14,498 nt of DNA from Acidimicrobiaceae bacterium (GTDB lineage Bacteria; Actinomycetota; Acidimicrobiia; Acidimicrobiales; Palsa-688): contig JAUTXM010000341.1 in assembly GCA_030838025.1 (NCBI GenBank), positions 1 through 14,498 of the forward strand, written 5' to 3'. Positions 5,917-13,282 of this stretch are shown here, piece after piece; positions within the stretch are counted from its first letter, which is position 1; the number at the start of each line of letters is the position of its first letter. The notes under the pieces were generated by a model, which saw only the letters and a list, made by a program, of their open reading frames with translations, searched no databases and was not told where the DNA came from. The position numbers and the translations under genes are program-made.

Positions 5917-8900
5917 CGGCGCCTCCGGGGGAGCACGTTGGAGAACTCGGTGACGCCGAAGGCGTGGGCCGCCGCCAGGTAGACGATCGTTCCGGCGATC
6001 ACCCCGCCTCCGACCTGGGCGACCAGCACCAGGTCCGATGCGCCCTTGACGATATGGGTCAGGGCGAAGACGGGCAGGATCATGATGGCGGTGGCGACGA
6101 CGATGCGAGCCATGGCGCTGACGATCGCCCGCCCGTCGAGGCCGTCGGTGCGTCCACGCAGGTGGACGAAGGCGGCGGCCGCACCCATGGTGTAGGCGCC
6201 GACCCAGCCGAGGGCGAGGCCCCGAACACCCATGACCGGGTACAGGGCGCCCGCCAGGACCAGCGTGGCCACGTTTTCGGCCAGGTAGAGCCAGAACATC
6301 GAGCGGGTGTCCTGCATGGCTTGATAGGCCCGCATCAGGAGGAGATAGGCACTGAAGCCGGGCAAGCCGATGGCGAACAGGGCGACGACGCTGGCGATGC
6401 GATGGGCATCGGCCGCGGAGAACGAGCCGTGTTGGAGGACCAGGTGGAGGAACGGCTGCGCCAGGACGACATAGCCCACCGCGGCGGGCACGAGCACCGC
6501 CATGGTCAGTCTGAGCCCGGCCTCCATCTGTCGGCGGAATCCCGGAAGATCCCGTCGAGCCCATTGTTCGGAGAGTTCGGTGGTGAGGACAGAGGCGATG
6601 GACACCGCGAAGATGGCGTAGGGGAGTTGGAAGAACTGGTAGGCCGTGTTGAACACGGTCACGTCTCCCTTCCTGTGGTCGGCCAATACCAGGATGAGGT
6701 TGAACGAAACCTGGTTGGCCATGACCGAGCCGAACGTCCACAGCGAGAGGCGTAGGACGGTACGCACCGCGGGATGGGTCAAGTCCCAGACCGGGCGCAG
6801 CCGTACGCCTGACCGGATCATCGGCGGTACCTGGACGAGGAACTGGAAGAGGTAGCCGGCAGTCGTTCCGAGGCCGAGGATCAGCAGCGTCGACTGGTCG
6901 CGTCGGAGGCCCGGAACGGTGAGGCTGGTGGCGACCAGTCGAGCGGTGACGATGGCGCCGATGGCGACGACGTTGTTGACCACCGGTGAGAAGGCGGCGG
7001 CGGCGAAGCGGCGCCGGGCGTTGAGCAAGGCGGTGGTGACCGCGATGCCACCGAGGAGAAACAGTTGGGGCACGAACATGTGCAGCAGCCGGGTGCCGAC
7101 GACGCGCTCGTCCGCCACCCCGGCGGTGTTGTTGAGAACCAGGTAGAAGCGGATGATCGCCGGTGCGACGAACCAGAAGACGACGGAGAGGGCGACCAGG
7201 GTGACGGTGATCGCCGTGACGACGGCCGAGATGGCGCGCCAACCTTCCTCGGGGTCGTCGTGGTTGAGGTAGTCGACGAAGACCGGGACGAGCGTCGCCG
7301 AGAGGATCCCTCCGAGGACCAGGTCGTAGAGGATGTTGGGCGCCGTGTTGGCGATGGTGTAGACGTCGGTCAAGCCGCTGGCGATGCCGAACGCCCAGAT
7401 CAGGGCAAGGACGCGGCCGAACCCGGTGAGCCGTGACAGCAGCGTCCCCGTCGCCATGACCGCGGTATTGCGGGTGACGGAGTCAGCCGTAGGCGACGAC
7501 TCTGCGCTCGCCCGGGCGACTGCGCGACCCGGCGCCTCCGGGGGAACGGTCGCCGGGGAGGAACCCGAGCGCTGGACGGAGGCCCCAGCGCCAGCCGGGG
7601 CCGAGCGCTGGACGGAGGCCGAGGCGGAGGCGGAGGCCGAGGCGGAAGCCCCGCCGGAAGCCCCGGGCCGCAACCAGGCGGAAGCCCCAGCGCCGGCGGA
7701 CGCCGCGGCGGCCACAGAAGGCGCTGCCACGGAAGCCCCGGCCGGCGCCCGGGCCGCCGAAGCACCAGCCAACGCCGGTACCGGACCACCAAAGCCGTCC
7801 CCGCTGTCCCCATCACCGGAGCCACCCGCACCACCCGCACCACCCGTACCACGCGACCGGCCGCCGCCACCATCCGACCCGCCACCACCATCCCACTCGC
7901 CATCACCGTCTGACCCACCCCCGCTGCCGGTGCCCCGGGGGACCAGGCGGCGGGCCCGCCGGCCGTGGATGACGTTTCGGACCCACCACACCGCCAGCAG
8001 GAGCGCCGCCCCGATCGAGAGAAACACACCGACCCCCGAGGCGGCGGTGCTGCGAACAGTGTCCTGGTTGGTTGCCAGCGTGAGGGCACCGTCAGGTGAA
8101 TCCAGCGCGACCGTCAGGGAGAACACGCCGGCCGTCTTGGCGACGACCGGCACCCGCAGCGTCGTGTTCTGGGCCTTGAGGTCGATGGTGCAGATCGCCG
8201 AGGTGGCGGACTCGACACAGCCCCCGCCGGGAAACCCGACGGGCCGGAAACCCAACTTCTGGCTGGTTATCCGCACCCGCACGCGCAGCGGGTACGGGGC
8301 GCTGCTCAAGATCGTGATCGGGATCAGCCCCTGACGGGCGGTGAAGGTGATCGACTGGTTGCCCGGCAGGCGCACCATGCGCTTCAGCTGGTCGATCAAG
8401 GCGTTCGCCTGGGCCAGCTCCGCGGGGCGAACCCGATCGGCGATGTCCGACGACTCGCTGATCAAGACGTGCCGGTTGATGTCGGCGATGGCGGCGCTGT
8501 TGGCGGGCACGACCGCAGCCAGCGACGCCTCCGGTCGCCGGACCGCCCGTATGGCCGCGCCGTCAGTGATCGCCTGGCCGCGGGGCTGCTGGTCGGCCGG
8601 GGCCACTCGTCGCACCAGCGGACCGGATCCCGCCTGCAGCGGCGACACGTCGGCAAAGAATCGGTCCACCGTGACCGGTGCCAGCATCGGGGCGTTGCCC
8701 AGGCCACCGAGGAACGTCGCCAGGAAGGTGCTGTCGGGCTTCCACCCGGCCGGAGGAACGATGACCACCCCACGCCCGCCCCGGCGGTTGGGCAGTTCGA
8801 GTTGGATCAGCGCCAAGTCGGCGAGGAGTTGATGGGCCGAGAGAAGCTGATCGGCCTTGGTACCGAAGTGCGCGGCCAAACCCCCGTCGACGGCTGCGCC

Positions 8901-9974
8901 TGCGATCCGGGAGGATTTTCCCAGCAAGGTGAATGGCTGCGCCAGCGTGCGAGTGAGGTCCGCGGCGGGCAGCGGTGTCAAGCTGTTGTCGAGGGTTACG
9001 ATCCGCTGGACGCCACGGTCGGCCAGGTCGTCGATCGCGGCGGCGCTGATCGGGCCGGTCGTGATCCAGGTGGCGCTGGTCGGCACGGCGTGCAGGGCGC
9101 CGGCCAAGACGCTGGCGCCGTCGGAGACCTGGGTCGTCACCTCGCTGTCGAGTCCCGCGGCGAGCATGGCCGGCAGGTCCAGGCGGACGTAGGGGGCCGC
9201 GACCAGTTCCCGGTTGCCCCCGGCCAGCGCCTCGCCGAGCTGGGTCACCGTCGCACGGTCGGCGGCTGAGCCGTTGACCAGGGCTTCGACGGTCTGGGGG
9301 GTGGCCTCGACGGAGAGCGGCACGCTCTGCTGGGCCGCCAGTTGGGCGCTCAGGTTGACCAAACCGGCCAGGTCGTCATTGGCGATGGCCGCCCCGGTGG
9401 CGGGCGGGGCGTGGAACGGTGCCACCCACGCCACGTCGAGCTTGCTGGTGCTGCTGGCGTCGGGGCTGGAGTACAGGAGGTGGGTGGTCAGCCGGCTGAG
9501 CAGGTCGCCCCCGGCGTCGAACAGATCGATGCGGACCGGATAGACGCCCGACGCGGACAACCGCACCGACTGGGCGGCATGGGCCGACGCCTTCGGGTTG
9601 ACGGCGACCGACAGCTCCGGCGCGGGCCCGAGGGAAGACAACTCGACCGGTTCGAACACCTTCAGGCGGCTGGTGTGGATGCGGTCGGCCAACGTCTCGG
9701 TGAAATCCGAGCGAGTCGACAGCGCCGAGTAGACCGACATTTGCACCCGGGCGGTCGCCGGATCGGGGGTCGTAACCGCCATCCCAACCCGGAATGTGCC
9801 GCCGTCTGCCACCCAGGTCGACTGGTCGGCGAGGCGCAGCTCGCTTGAAGCGGTGGTGGATTGCGCCTGCGCCGGGGTCGCATTCGCAGCGCCGACGGTG
9901 ACCGCCACTCCGACGGCGACCATCACCAGGGCGGCCACCAGGCGCGGGTGGCGCAGCGGGTGGCGCTGGGTCAC
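5913..9974 (-). CDS. murJ: DUF6049-MurJ fusion: lipid II flippase with exported N-terminal domain
   Basis: A continuous 1353-residue protein. Residues 1-36 form a signal peptide or anchor (LVAALVMVAVGVAVTVGAA, with AQA near 36). About 40-645 is an exported domain of DUF6049 type, with a barrel-like stretch (for example ELVAAPYVRLDLP) faintly recalling polysaccharide deacetylase/GH57 folds but with no catalytic set that I can see. A helix at about 646-670 returns to the cytoplasm. Residues 671-830 are a low-complexity Gly/Ser/Asp then Ala/Ser linker. From about 832 comes a complete MurJ/MviN flippase of about 520 residues with SRLTGFGR (Arg848, Arg854), Asp870 and PNILYDLVLGG. MurJ moves lipid II across the membrane for peptidoglycan synthesis. 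The topology (out, back in, MurJ N-terminus inside) is coherent. In mycobacteria these are separate neighbouring genes. The GTG start overlaps the GNAT stop as GTGA. Confidence 0.92.
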   Translation of the reverse strand: MTQRHPLRHPRLVAALVMVAVGVAVTVGAANATPAQAQSTTASSELRLADQSTWVADGGTFRVGMAVTTPDPATARVQMSVYSALSTRSDFTETLADRIHTSRLKVFEPVELSSLGPAPELSVAVNPKASAHAAQSVRLSASGVYPVRIDLFDAGGDLLSRLTTHLLYSSPDASSTSKLDVAWVAPFHAPPATGAAIANDDLAGLVNLSAQLAAQQSVPLSVEATPQTVEALVNGSAADRATVTQLGEALAGGNRELVAAPYVRLDLPAMLAAGLDSEVTTQVSDGASVLAGALHAVPTSATWITTGPISAAAIDDLADRGVQRIVTLDNSLTPLPAADLTRTLAQPFTLLGKSSRIAGAAVDGGLAAHFGTKADQLLSAHQLLADLALIQLELPNRRGGRGVVIVPPAGWKPDSTFLATFLGGLGNAPMLAPVTVDRFFADVSPLQAGSGPLVRRVAPADQQPRGQAITDGAAIRAVRRPEASLAAVVPANSAAIADINRHVLISESSDIADRVRPAELAQANALIDQLKRMVRLPGNQSITFTARQGLIPITILSSAPYPLRVRVRITSQKLGFRPVGFPGGGCVESATSAICTIDLKAQNTTLRVPVVAKTAGVFSLTVALDSPDGALTLATNQDTVRSTAASGVGVFLSIGAALLLAVWWVRNVIHGRRARRLVPRGTGSGGGSDGDGEWDGGGGSDGGGGRSRGTGGAGGAGGSGDGDSGDGFGGPVPALAGASAARAPAGASVAAPSVAAAASAGAGASAWLRPGASGGASASASASASASVQRSAPAGAGASVQRSGSSPATVPPEAPGRAVARASAESSPTADSVTRNTAVMATGTLLSRLTGFGRVLALIWAFGIASGLTDVYTIANTAPNILYDLVLGGILSATLVPVFVDYLNHDDPEEGWRAISAVVTAITVTLVALSVVFWFVAPAIIRFYLVLNNTAGVADERVVGTRLLHMFVPQLFLLGGIAVTTALLNARRRFAAAAFSPVVNNVVAIGAIVTARLVATSLTVPGLRRDQSTLLILGLGTTAGYLFQFLVQVPPMIRSGVRLRPVWDLTHPAVRTVLRLSLWTFGSVMANQVSFNLILVLADHRKGDVTVFNTAYQFFQLPYAIFAVSIASVLTTELSEQWARRDLPGFRRQMEAGLRLTMAVLVPAAVGYVVLAQPFLHLVLQHGSFSAADAHRIASVVALFAIGLPGFSAYLLLMRAYQAMQDTRSMFWLYLAENVATLVLAGALYPVMGVRGLALGWVGAYTMGAAAAFVHLRGRTDGLDGRAIVSAMARIVVATAIMILPVFALTHIVKGASDLVLVAQVGGGVIAGTIVYLAAAHAFGVTEFSNVLPRRRR
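5922..5926 (-). promoter_or_regulatory. Ribosome binding site GGAGG inside the end of murJ
   Basis: GGAGG forms part of the final Arg codons of MurJ and lies five bases before the ATG at 5916. It supports translation of the TadE-like gene from the ATGA overlap. Confidence 0.7.
7566..7620. repeat. 19-bp direct repeat in the DUF6049-MurJ linker
   Basis: CGAGCGCTGGACGGAGGCC occurs at 7566-7584 and 7602-7620, 36 bp apart. In the coding frame this repeats a 12-residue unit containing SVQRS. Next to it lie GCC/TCC (Ala-Ser) codon repeats up to about 7660. It looks like linker growth by tandem duplication. Confidence 0.7.
7822..7848. repeat. Three tandem 9-bp units in the linker
   Basis: CCACCCGCA, CCACCCGCA and CCACCCGTA follow each other directly. 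On the coding strand they give Gly-Gly-Ala steps in the glycine-rich half of the linker. Confidence 0.65.
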
Positions 9975-10810
9975 GGCCCCCCGGTCGGGCGGATGACCTT
10001 GAGTCCGGCTTCCATAACGGACAGCCCGGAAGGTTCCCGGTGGAACCCGGCGTCGTAGTAGAGGGCGAGGGCGGCGTCGTTTCCGACCTGGGTGTTCACG
10101 ACGGCCCGGCGCACCCCCCGCCGGCGCATCCAGTGCAACCCGTCGAGCAGCAGTCCCCGCCCGAGCCCATGGCGACGGGCCTCGGGCGCCACCGCCAGCC
10201 GCTGCACGAACCCGCGGGCGCCGGAACGCCCGTTGATGGCGTAGCCGATGAGGACCCGACGGCCGACGGCGCTGTGCCCGTCGATGACCGCCCGGAAGCG
10301 GGTCCGTGGCGTGGCGCCCAGGGCTTCGTTCAGGCCGTGCTCGTCCAACTGCCAGAAGGGGGAAAATGCCGCCCGGTCAATGGCCAGGATCTGTGGGCGT
10401 TCCGCGGCCGCCACCCGGGTCACCCCGACGTCGGGGCAGGGGGGCAGGGCATCAAGGTCGAGCGAGAGGAGGTGCAGTTCTTCGGCCACCTCGAAGCCCG
10501 CGGCGAGGAAGCCGGTCTGCTCGAGCGGGGAGAGGGCAGAGGTGACCACGCGAGCAAAGCCCCGCTCGCCCAGGATCGTCAGGCAACGCCGGAGGAAGGC
10601 CGCCGATAGGACGGGGGCTTCGGGAACAGGGGCGAGGAACGCCACGTTGCCGTCGCCGCGCCACGGCCAGGTGCGAGCCCGCTCCCTCCCCCAACGGATG
10701 ATGTCGACCGACGGAGAGCTCATGATCGCGGCGTACCCAGCTTGGAGGGGGACGAGGAGCGGCGCCCAGAACCTGCATCGGCGCTCGGCTGCTCCCTCAC
10801 GGCGGACCAT
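9971..10810 (-). CDS. GNAT N-acetyltransferase, probable tandem-GNAT with degenerate N-half
   Basis: A 279-residue acetyl-CoA-dependent acetyltransferase. The C-terminal half (about 165-270) is a standard GNAT fold with the acetyl-CoA loop FVQRLAVAPEARRHGLGRGL (201-220), of R-R-x-G-x-G type, then NTQVGNDAALALYYDAGF, the usual end motif. The first half (about 55-120), with LSPLEQTGFLAAGF, resembles the end of a second, worn GNAT domain without an acetyl-CoA loop, as in tandem-GNAT enzymes. The substrate cannot be told. The start is doubtful: ATG at 10810 is the longest choice, while ATG at 10723 (residue 30) begins right before the conserved part; neither has a good ribosome binding site. Its TGA overlaps the GTG of DUF6049-MurJ, so it heads that operon. 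It is divergent from a deacetylase gene. MshD (mycothiol synthase) is also a tandem GNAT, but I see no specific evidence for it. Confidence 0.87.
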   Translation of the reverse strand: MVRREGAAERRCRFWAPLLVPLQAGYAAIMSSPSVDIIRWGRERARTWPWRGDGNVAFLAPVPEAPVLSAAFLRRCLTILGERGFARVVTSALSPLEQTGFLAAGFEVAEELHLLSLDLDALPPCPDVGVTRVAAAERPQILAIDRAAFSPFWQLDEHGLNEALGATPRTRFRAVIDGHSAVGRRVLIGYAINGRSGARGFVQRLAVAPEARRHGLGRGLLLDGLHWMRRRGVRRAVVNTQVGNDAALALYYDAGFHREPSGLSVMEAGLKVIRPTGGP

Positions 10811-10927
10811 CAGCGTAGCGGAGCCCCCTTCCGGCCAGGTGCCACGAATACGGTTTCGACGGTTCCCGTCAGTTCGTGTCCGTGGCGCTTCGGGAGCGGC
10901 GTGCCCGTCGGCGATCCGGCGGTCCGG

Positions 10928-10981
10928 GTGGCCGCTCGGCGGTCCGTGGCCGCTGGGCGGTCGGTGGCCGCTGGGCGGTCG
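10928..10981. repeat. Three tandem 18-bp repeats, each an imperfect palindrome, in the divergent promoter region
   Basis: Units start at 10928, 10946 and 10964 with the form GTGGCCGCTSGGCGGTCS. Each holds GGCCGC-NNN-GCGGTC, a near-perfect inverted repeat (five of six pairs). A further partial copy (CGGCGGTCC) lies just before. They lie between the divergent GNAT and deacetylase starts, 48-101 bp upstream of the deacetylase ATG. The form suggests repeated operator sites, but simple tandem expansion is also possible. I see nothing else in this gap except the TACCAT hexamer. Confidence 0.6.
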
Positions 10982-11016
10982 GGTGCCCGCCCAGTGCCTC
11001 GGCCGGCCGGGACGCC

Positions 11017-11022
11017 TACCAT
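11017..11022 (+). promoter_or_regulatory. Candidate -10 (TACCAT) of a leaderless transcript
   Basis: TACCAT fits the actinobacterial TANNNT -10 pattern and ends exactly six bases before the ATG at 11029, the spacing expected if transcription begins at the start codon. No ribosome binding site is seen. The -35 is not recognisable. Confidence 0.5.
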
Positions 11023-11028
11023 CGGGTC

Positions 11029-12060
11029 ATGCACGCGGGCGCGGTGCTGCTCGAAACCCATGAGGCGTTCCTGGAGCATCTGCCCAACGGCGGGCACCCC
11101 GAGCGGCCGGCCCGCCTGGAGGCCGTCTTGGCCGGCATTCGCGCCGCGGGCGTCAGCGACGCCATCGTCTCTGTGGCACCTCGGCCCGCCACCCGGGTCG
11201 AGCTGGAACGGATTCACAATCCCGCCTACCTCGACTCGGTCGAACGATTCTGCGAGAGCGGGGGTGGCTGGCTCGACCCCGACACCGCGGTGTCGCCGGG
11301 CTCGTGGCGCGCCGCCGTGCTCGCCGCTGGTGCCGGACCCGACGCCATCGAGCGCTTGGATCGCGGGGAGGCCGACGCCGCCTTCATCGCGGTACGACCG
11401 CCCGGACATCACGCGCTGGGCGCCCGGGCGATGGGTTTCTGTCTCATCAACAACGTGGCCGTCGCAGCGGCGGCGTTGGCTGCCCGCGGTGAACGGGTCC
11501 TTATTTTGGACTGGGACGCCCACCACGGCAACGGAACCCAGGCCGTCTTCTACCAGGATCCCCGGGTGCTGTACATCTCGATGCACCAGTTCCCGTTCTA
11601 CCCGGGGACGGGTCGGCTCGAGGAGACCGGAGCGGGGGAGGGGGCGGGATACACGATCAACCTTCCGTTGCCGGCGGGCGCCACGGGAGACGTGTACGAC
11701 GCGGCGCTCGACCAGGTGGTGATCCCGGCCGCAGCCGCGTTCGACCCGACCTGGGTGATCGCCTCGGCCGGCTTCGATGCCCATCGCGACGACCCCCTCA
11801 CGGCGCTCGGGTTGGCGTCGGGTGACTATGCGGTCATCACCGAGCGGGTCATGGCGCTGGTGCCGGCAGGACACCGGTTGGCGGTGTTGGAGGGGGGCTA
11901 TGACCTGCGGGCGCTGGCCAACTCGGCCGGAGCCTGCGTCGCCAGCCTGGCCGGCGTGTCCTACCAGCCGGAACCGCCGACGTCGGGGGGACCCGGCGTG
12001 GCGGTGGTCGAGCGGGTGGCCGAACTCCGCCAGGGGGGCCAGGAGCGCCAGGGGGGTTAG
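11029..12060 (+). CDS. Histone-deacetylase-family zinc amidohydrolase (AcuC/HdaH-like)
   Basis: A 343-residue member of the arginase/deacetylase superfamily that removes acetyl groups from lysine side chains or small amines such as polyamines. Active-site residues are complete: the His127-His128 pair in RPPGHHA, zinc ligands Asp163 and His165 in DWDAHHGNGT and Asp250 in ASAGFDAH, and the catalytic Tyr291 in LEGGYDL. The N-terminus has the usual HPERPARL (23-30). I start at ATG 11029. The frame is open further upstream, but that part is Arg/Gly-rich, crosses the 18-bp repeats and does not look like the family. TACCAT six bases before the ATG suggests leaderless expression. The gene is divergent from a GNAT acetyltransferase, hinting at an acetylation/deacetylation pair like AcuA/AcuC. 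Near its end an 11-bp direct repeat (12028-12038, 12046-12056) gives two RQGG units. Confidence 0.92.
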   Translation: MHAGAVLLETHEAFLEHLPNGGHPERPARLEAVLAGIRAAGVSDAIVSVAPRPATRVELERIHNPAYLDSVERFCESGGGWLDPDTAVSPGSWRAAVLAAGAGPDAIERLDRGEADAAFIAVRPPGHHALGARAMGFCLINNVAVAAAALAARGERVLILDWDAHHGNGTQAVFYQDPRVLYISMHQFPFYPGTGRLEETGAGEGAGYTINLPLPAGATGDVYDAALDQVVIPAAAAFDPTWVIASAGFDAHRDDPLTALGLASGDYAVITERVMALVPAGHRLAVLEGGYDLRALANSAGACVASLAGVSYQPEPPTSGGPGVAVVERVAELRQGGQERQGG

Positions 12061-12092
12061 CGGCCGGCAGTGGCGCCGACTTCTCCTTCATA

Positions 12093-12112
12093 AACCGCTC
12101 AGGTCAGCGGTT
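12093..12112 (+). terminator. Small hairpin between the deacetylase and pilT
   Basis: AACCGCT and AGCGGTT pair perfectly (7 bp) around the loop CAGGTC. It lies 33 bases after the deacetylase stop and 22 bases before the PilT ATG. Without a T-run it may be a weak terminator or a structure in the pilT leader. Confidence 0.4.
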
Positions 12113-12134
12113 CGAGACGCCGATACAGGTTCCG

Positions 12135-13226
12135 ATGCTCGACCTCATCAGGCTCCTTCATTATGTAATCGACGAAGACGCGTCCGATCTCCACCTGAAG
12201 GCCGGATCCCGGCCCCGGGTACGAGTGGACGGCCAACTGATCGAAGCTCCCTTCGACGAGGTGACGTCCGAGGACCTCGAGGGACTGGTGGTGCGGCTCC
12301 TACCGCCCAACCGGGCCAAGGAGTTTGCGACCAGCAACGACGCCGACTTTGCCACCTCGGGTGACGGCCTCGGACGCTTCCGCGGCAACGCCTTCCGCCA
12401 GCGCGGTGAGGTCGGCATCGTGCTGCGACGCGTGCTGCCCAACGTCGGCTCCATCGAAGAACTCGGCCTGCCCCCCGTGGTGCGCAGCCTGGCCAGCGAG
12501 CCGCGCGGCATGGTGCTGGTCACCGGCCCGACCGGTTCGGGCAAGACCACGACCCTGGCGTCGATGATCGAGCACATCAATGAGACCCGGGCATGCAACG
12601 TGGTTGCCATCGAGGACCCCATTGAGTTCGTCCACACCGACAAGCTGGCGATCATCAACCAGCGCGAAATCGGCACCGACACGACCGACTACATGCAGGC
12701 GATGCGCCGGGTGTTGCGCCAGGATCCCGACGTCATCCTGATCGGCGAGATGCGCGACCCCGAGACCGTGTGGGCCGCCATTTCGGCTGCCGAAACGGGC
12801 CACCTCGTGCTGTCGACCTTGCACACGACCAACGCCACCGAGACGATCAACCGGATCGTGGACTTCTTCCCCCCCTTCCAGCAGCACCAGGTGCGGCTGT
12901 CGTTGGCGTCATGCCTGAAGGGCGTCATCTGCCAGCGCCTGCTGGAGCGAGCCGACGACATCGGCCGGGTTCCCGCAGTCGAGGTGATGGTGATGACCGG
13001 GCGGATCGCCGATCGCATCGTCGAGCCGTCGAGCGGCAAGGGTGAGACGATCGAGGAAATGATCGCCAGCGGTGAGTGGTACGGCATGCAGACGTTCGAC
13101 CAGAGCCTGTTCCACCTGTACCAGGAGGGTCAGGTCACGCTCCGCCAGGCCATGGCCACGGCATCGAGGCCCCATGACTTCCGCTTGGCGCTCGAGCACG
13201 CCGGCCTGGTGGCGGTTTCCAGCTAG
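12135..13226 (+). CDS. pilT: PilT-type twitching motility / pilus retraction ATPase
   Basis: A 363-residue cytoplasmic hexameric ATPase of the type II/IV secretion family that powers retraction of type IV pili. The N-terminal PAS-like domain includes ASDLHLKAGSRPRVRVDG (16-33). The ATPase core has Walker A GPTGSGKT (131-138), the Asp box VVAIEDPIEF (156-165), Walker B DPDVILIGE (197-205) with Glu205, and the His box TGHLVLSTLHTTNA (221-234). GMQTFDQSLFHLY (317-329) near the C-terminus is typical of PilT rather than of PilB or GspE. It has full family length and no missing residues. The start is ATG at 12135, with only a weak AGGT upstream. No pilin, PilB, PilC or PilM-Q genes lie in this window, so its partners must be elsewhere. 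It is co-oriented with the deacetylase 74 bases upstream and pcnA 56 bases downstream. Confidence 0.95.
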   Translation: MLDLIRLLHYVIDEDASDLHLKAGSRPRVRVDGQLIEAPFDEVTSEDLEGLVVRLLPPNRAKEFATSNDADFATSGDGLGRFRGNAFRQRGEVGIVLRRVLPNVGSIEELGLPPVVRSLASEPRGMVLVTGPTGSGKTTTLASMIEHINETRACNVVAIEDPIEFVHTDKLAIINQREIGTDTTDYMQAMRRVLRQDPDVILIGEMRDPETVWAAISAAETGHLVLSTLHTTNATETINRIVDFFPPFQQHQVRLSLASCLKGVICQRLLERADDIGRVPAVEVMVMTGRIADRIVEPSSGKGETIEEMIASGEWYGMQTFDQSLFHLYQEGQVTLRQAMATASRPHDFRLALEHAGLVAVSS

Positions 13227-13270
13227 CGCGCCCCGGGGGATAACCAGCCGGTCAGGCGACAGTCCACCGC

Positions 13271-13276
13271 TACCCT
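13271..13276 (+). promoter_or_regulatory. Candidate -10 (TACCCT) of leaderless pcnA
   Basis: TACCCT fits TANNNT and ends six bases before the GTG at 13283, the same geometry as at the deacetylase gene. No ribosome binding site is present. Confidence 0.5.
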
Positions 13277-13282
13277 CGCGGT

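Noticed and set aside
5917..7242. Long minus-strand frame upstream of the TadE-like start, overlapping murJ
   Set aside because: It is read in another frame over the MurJ membrane segments, is Arg/Pro/His-rich and has no domain. Only the last 117 residues, from the ATG at 5916, look real.
7384..8334. Plus-strand Ala/Glu/Pro-rich frame opposite the MurJ linker
   Set aside because: It is the antisense shadow of the low-complexity linker; no start signal or known domain is visible.
5913..9974. Fusion as an artefact of missing stops in GC-rich DNA
   Set aside because: The frame keeps domain-like coding on both sides, the measured repeats are multiples of three and the topology fits; I kept the fusion but noted the check.
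10876..11028. N-terminal extension of the deacetylase from GTG 10876
   Set aside because: The 51 extra residues are Arg/Gly-rich and run through the 18-bp repeats, while family homology begins after ATG 11029.
10742..11722. Plus-strand frame overlapping the GNAT start and the deacetylase
   Set aside because: It is out of frame with the deacetylase active site and of low-complexity Arg/Ser composition.
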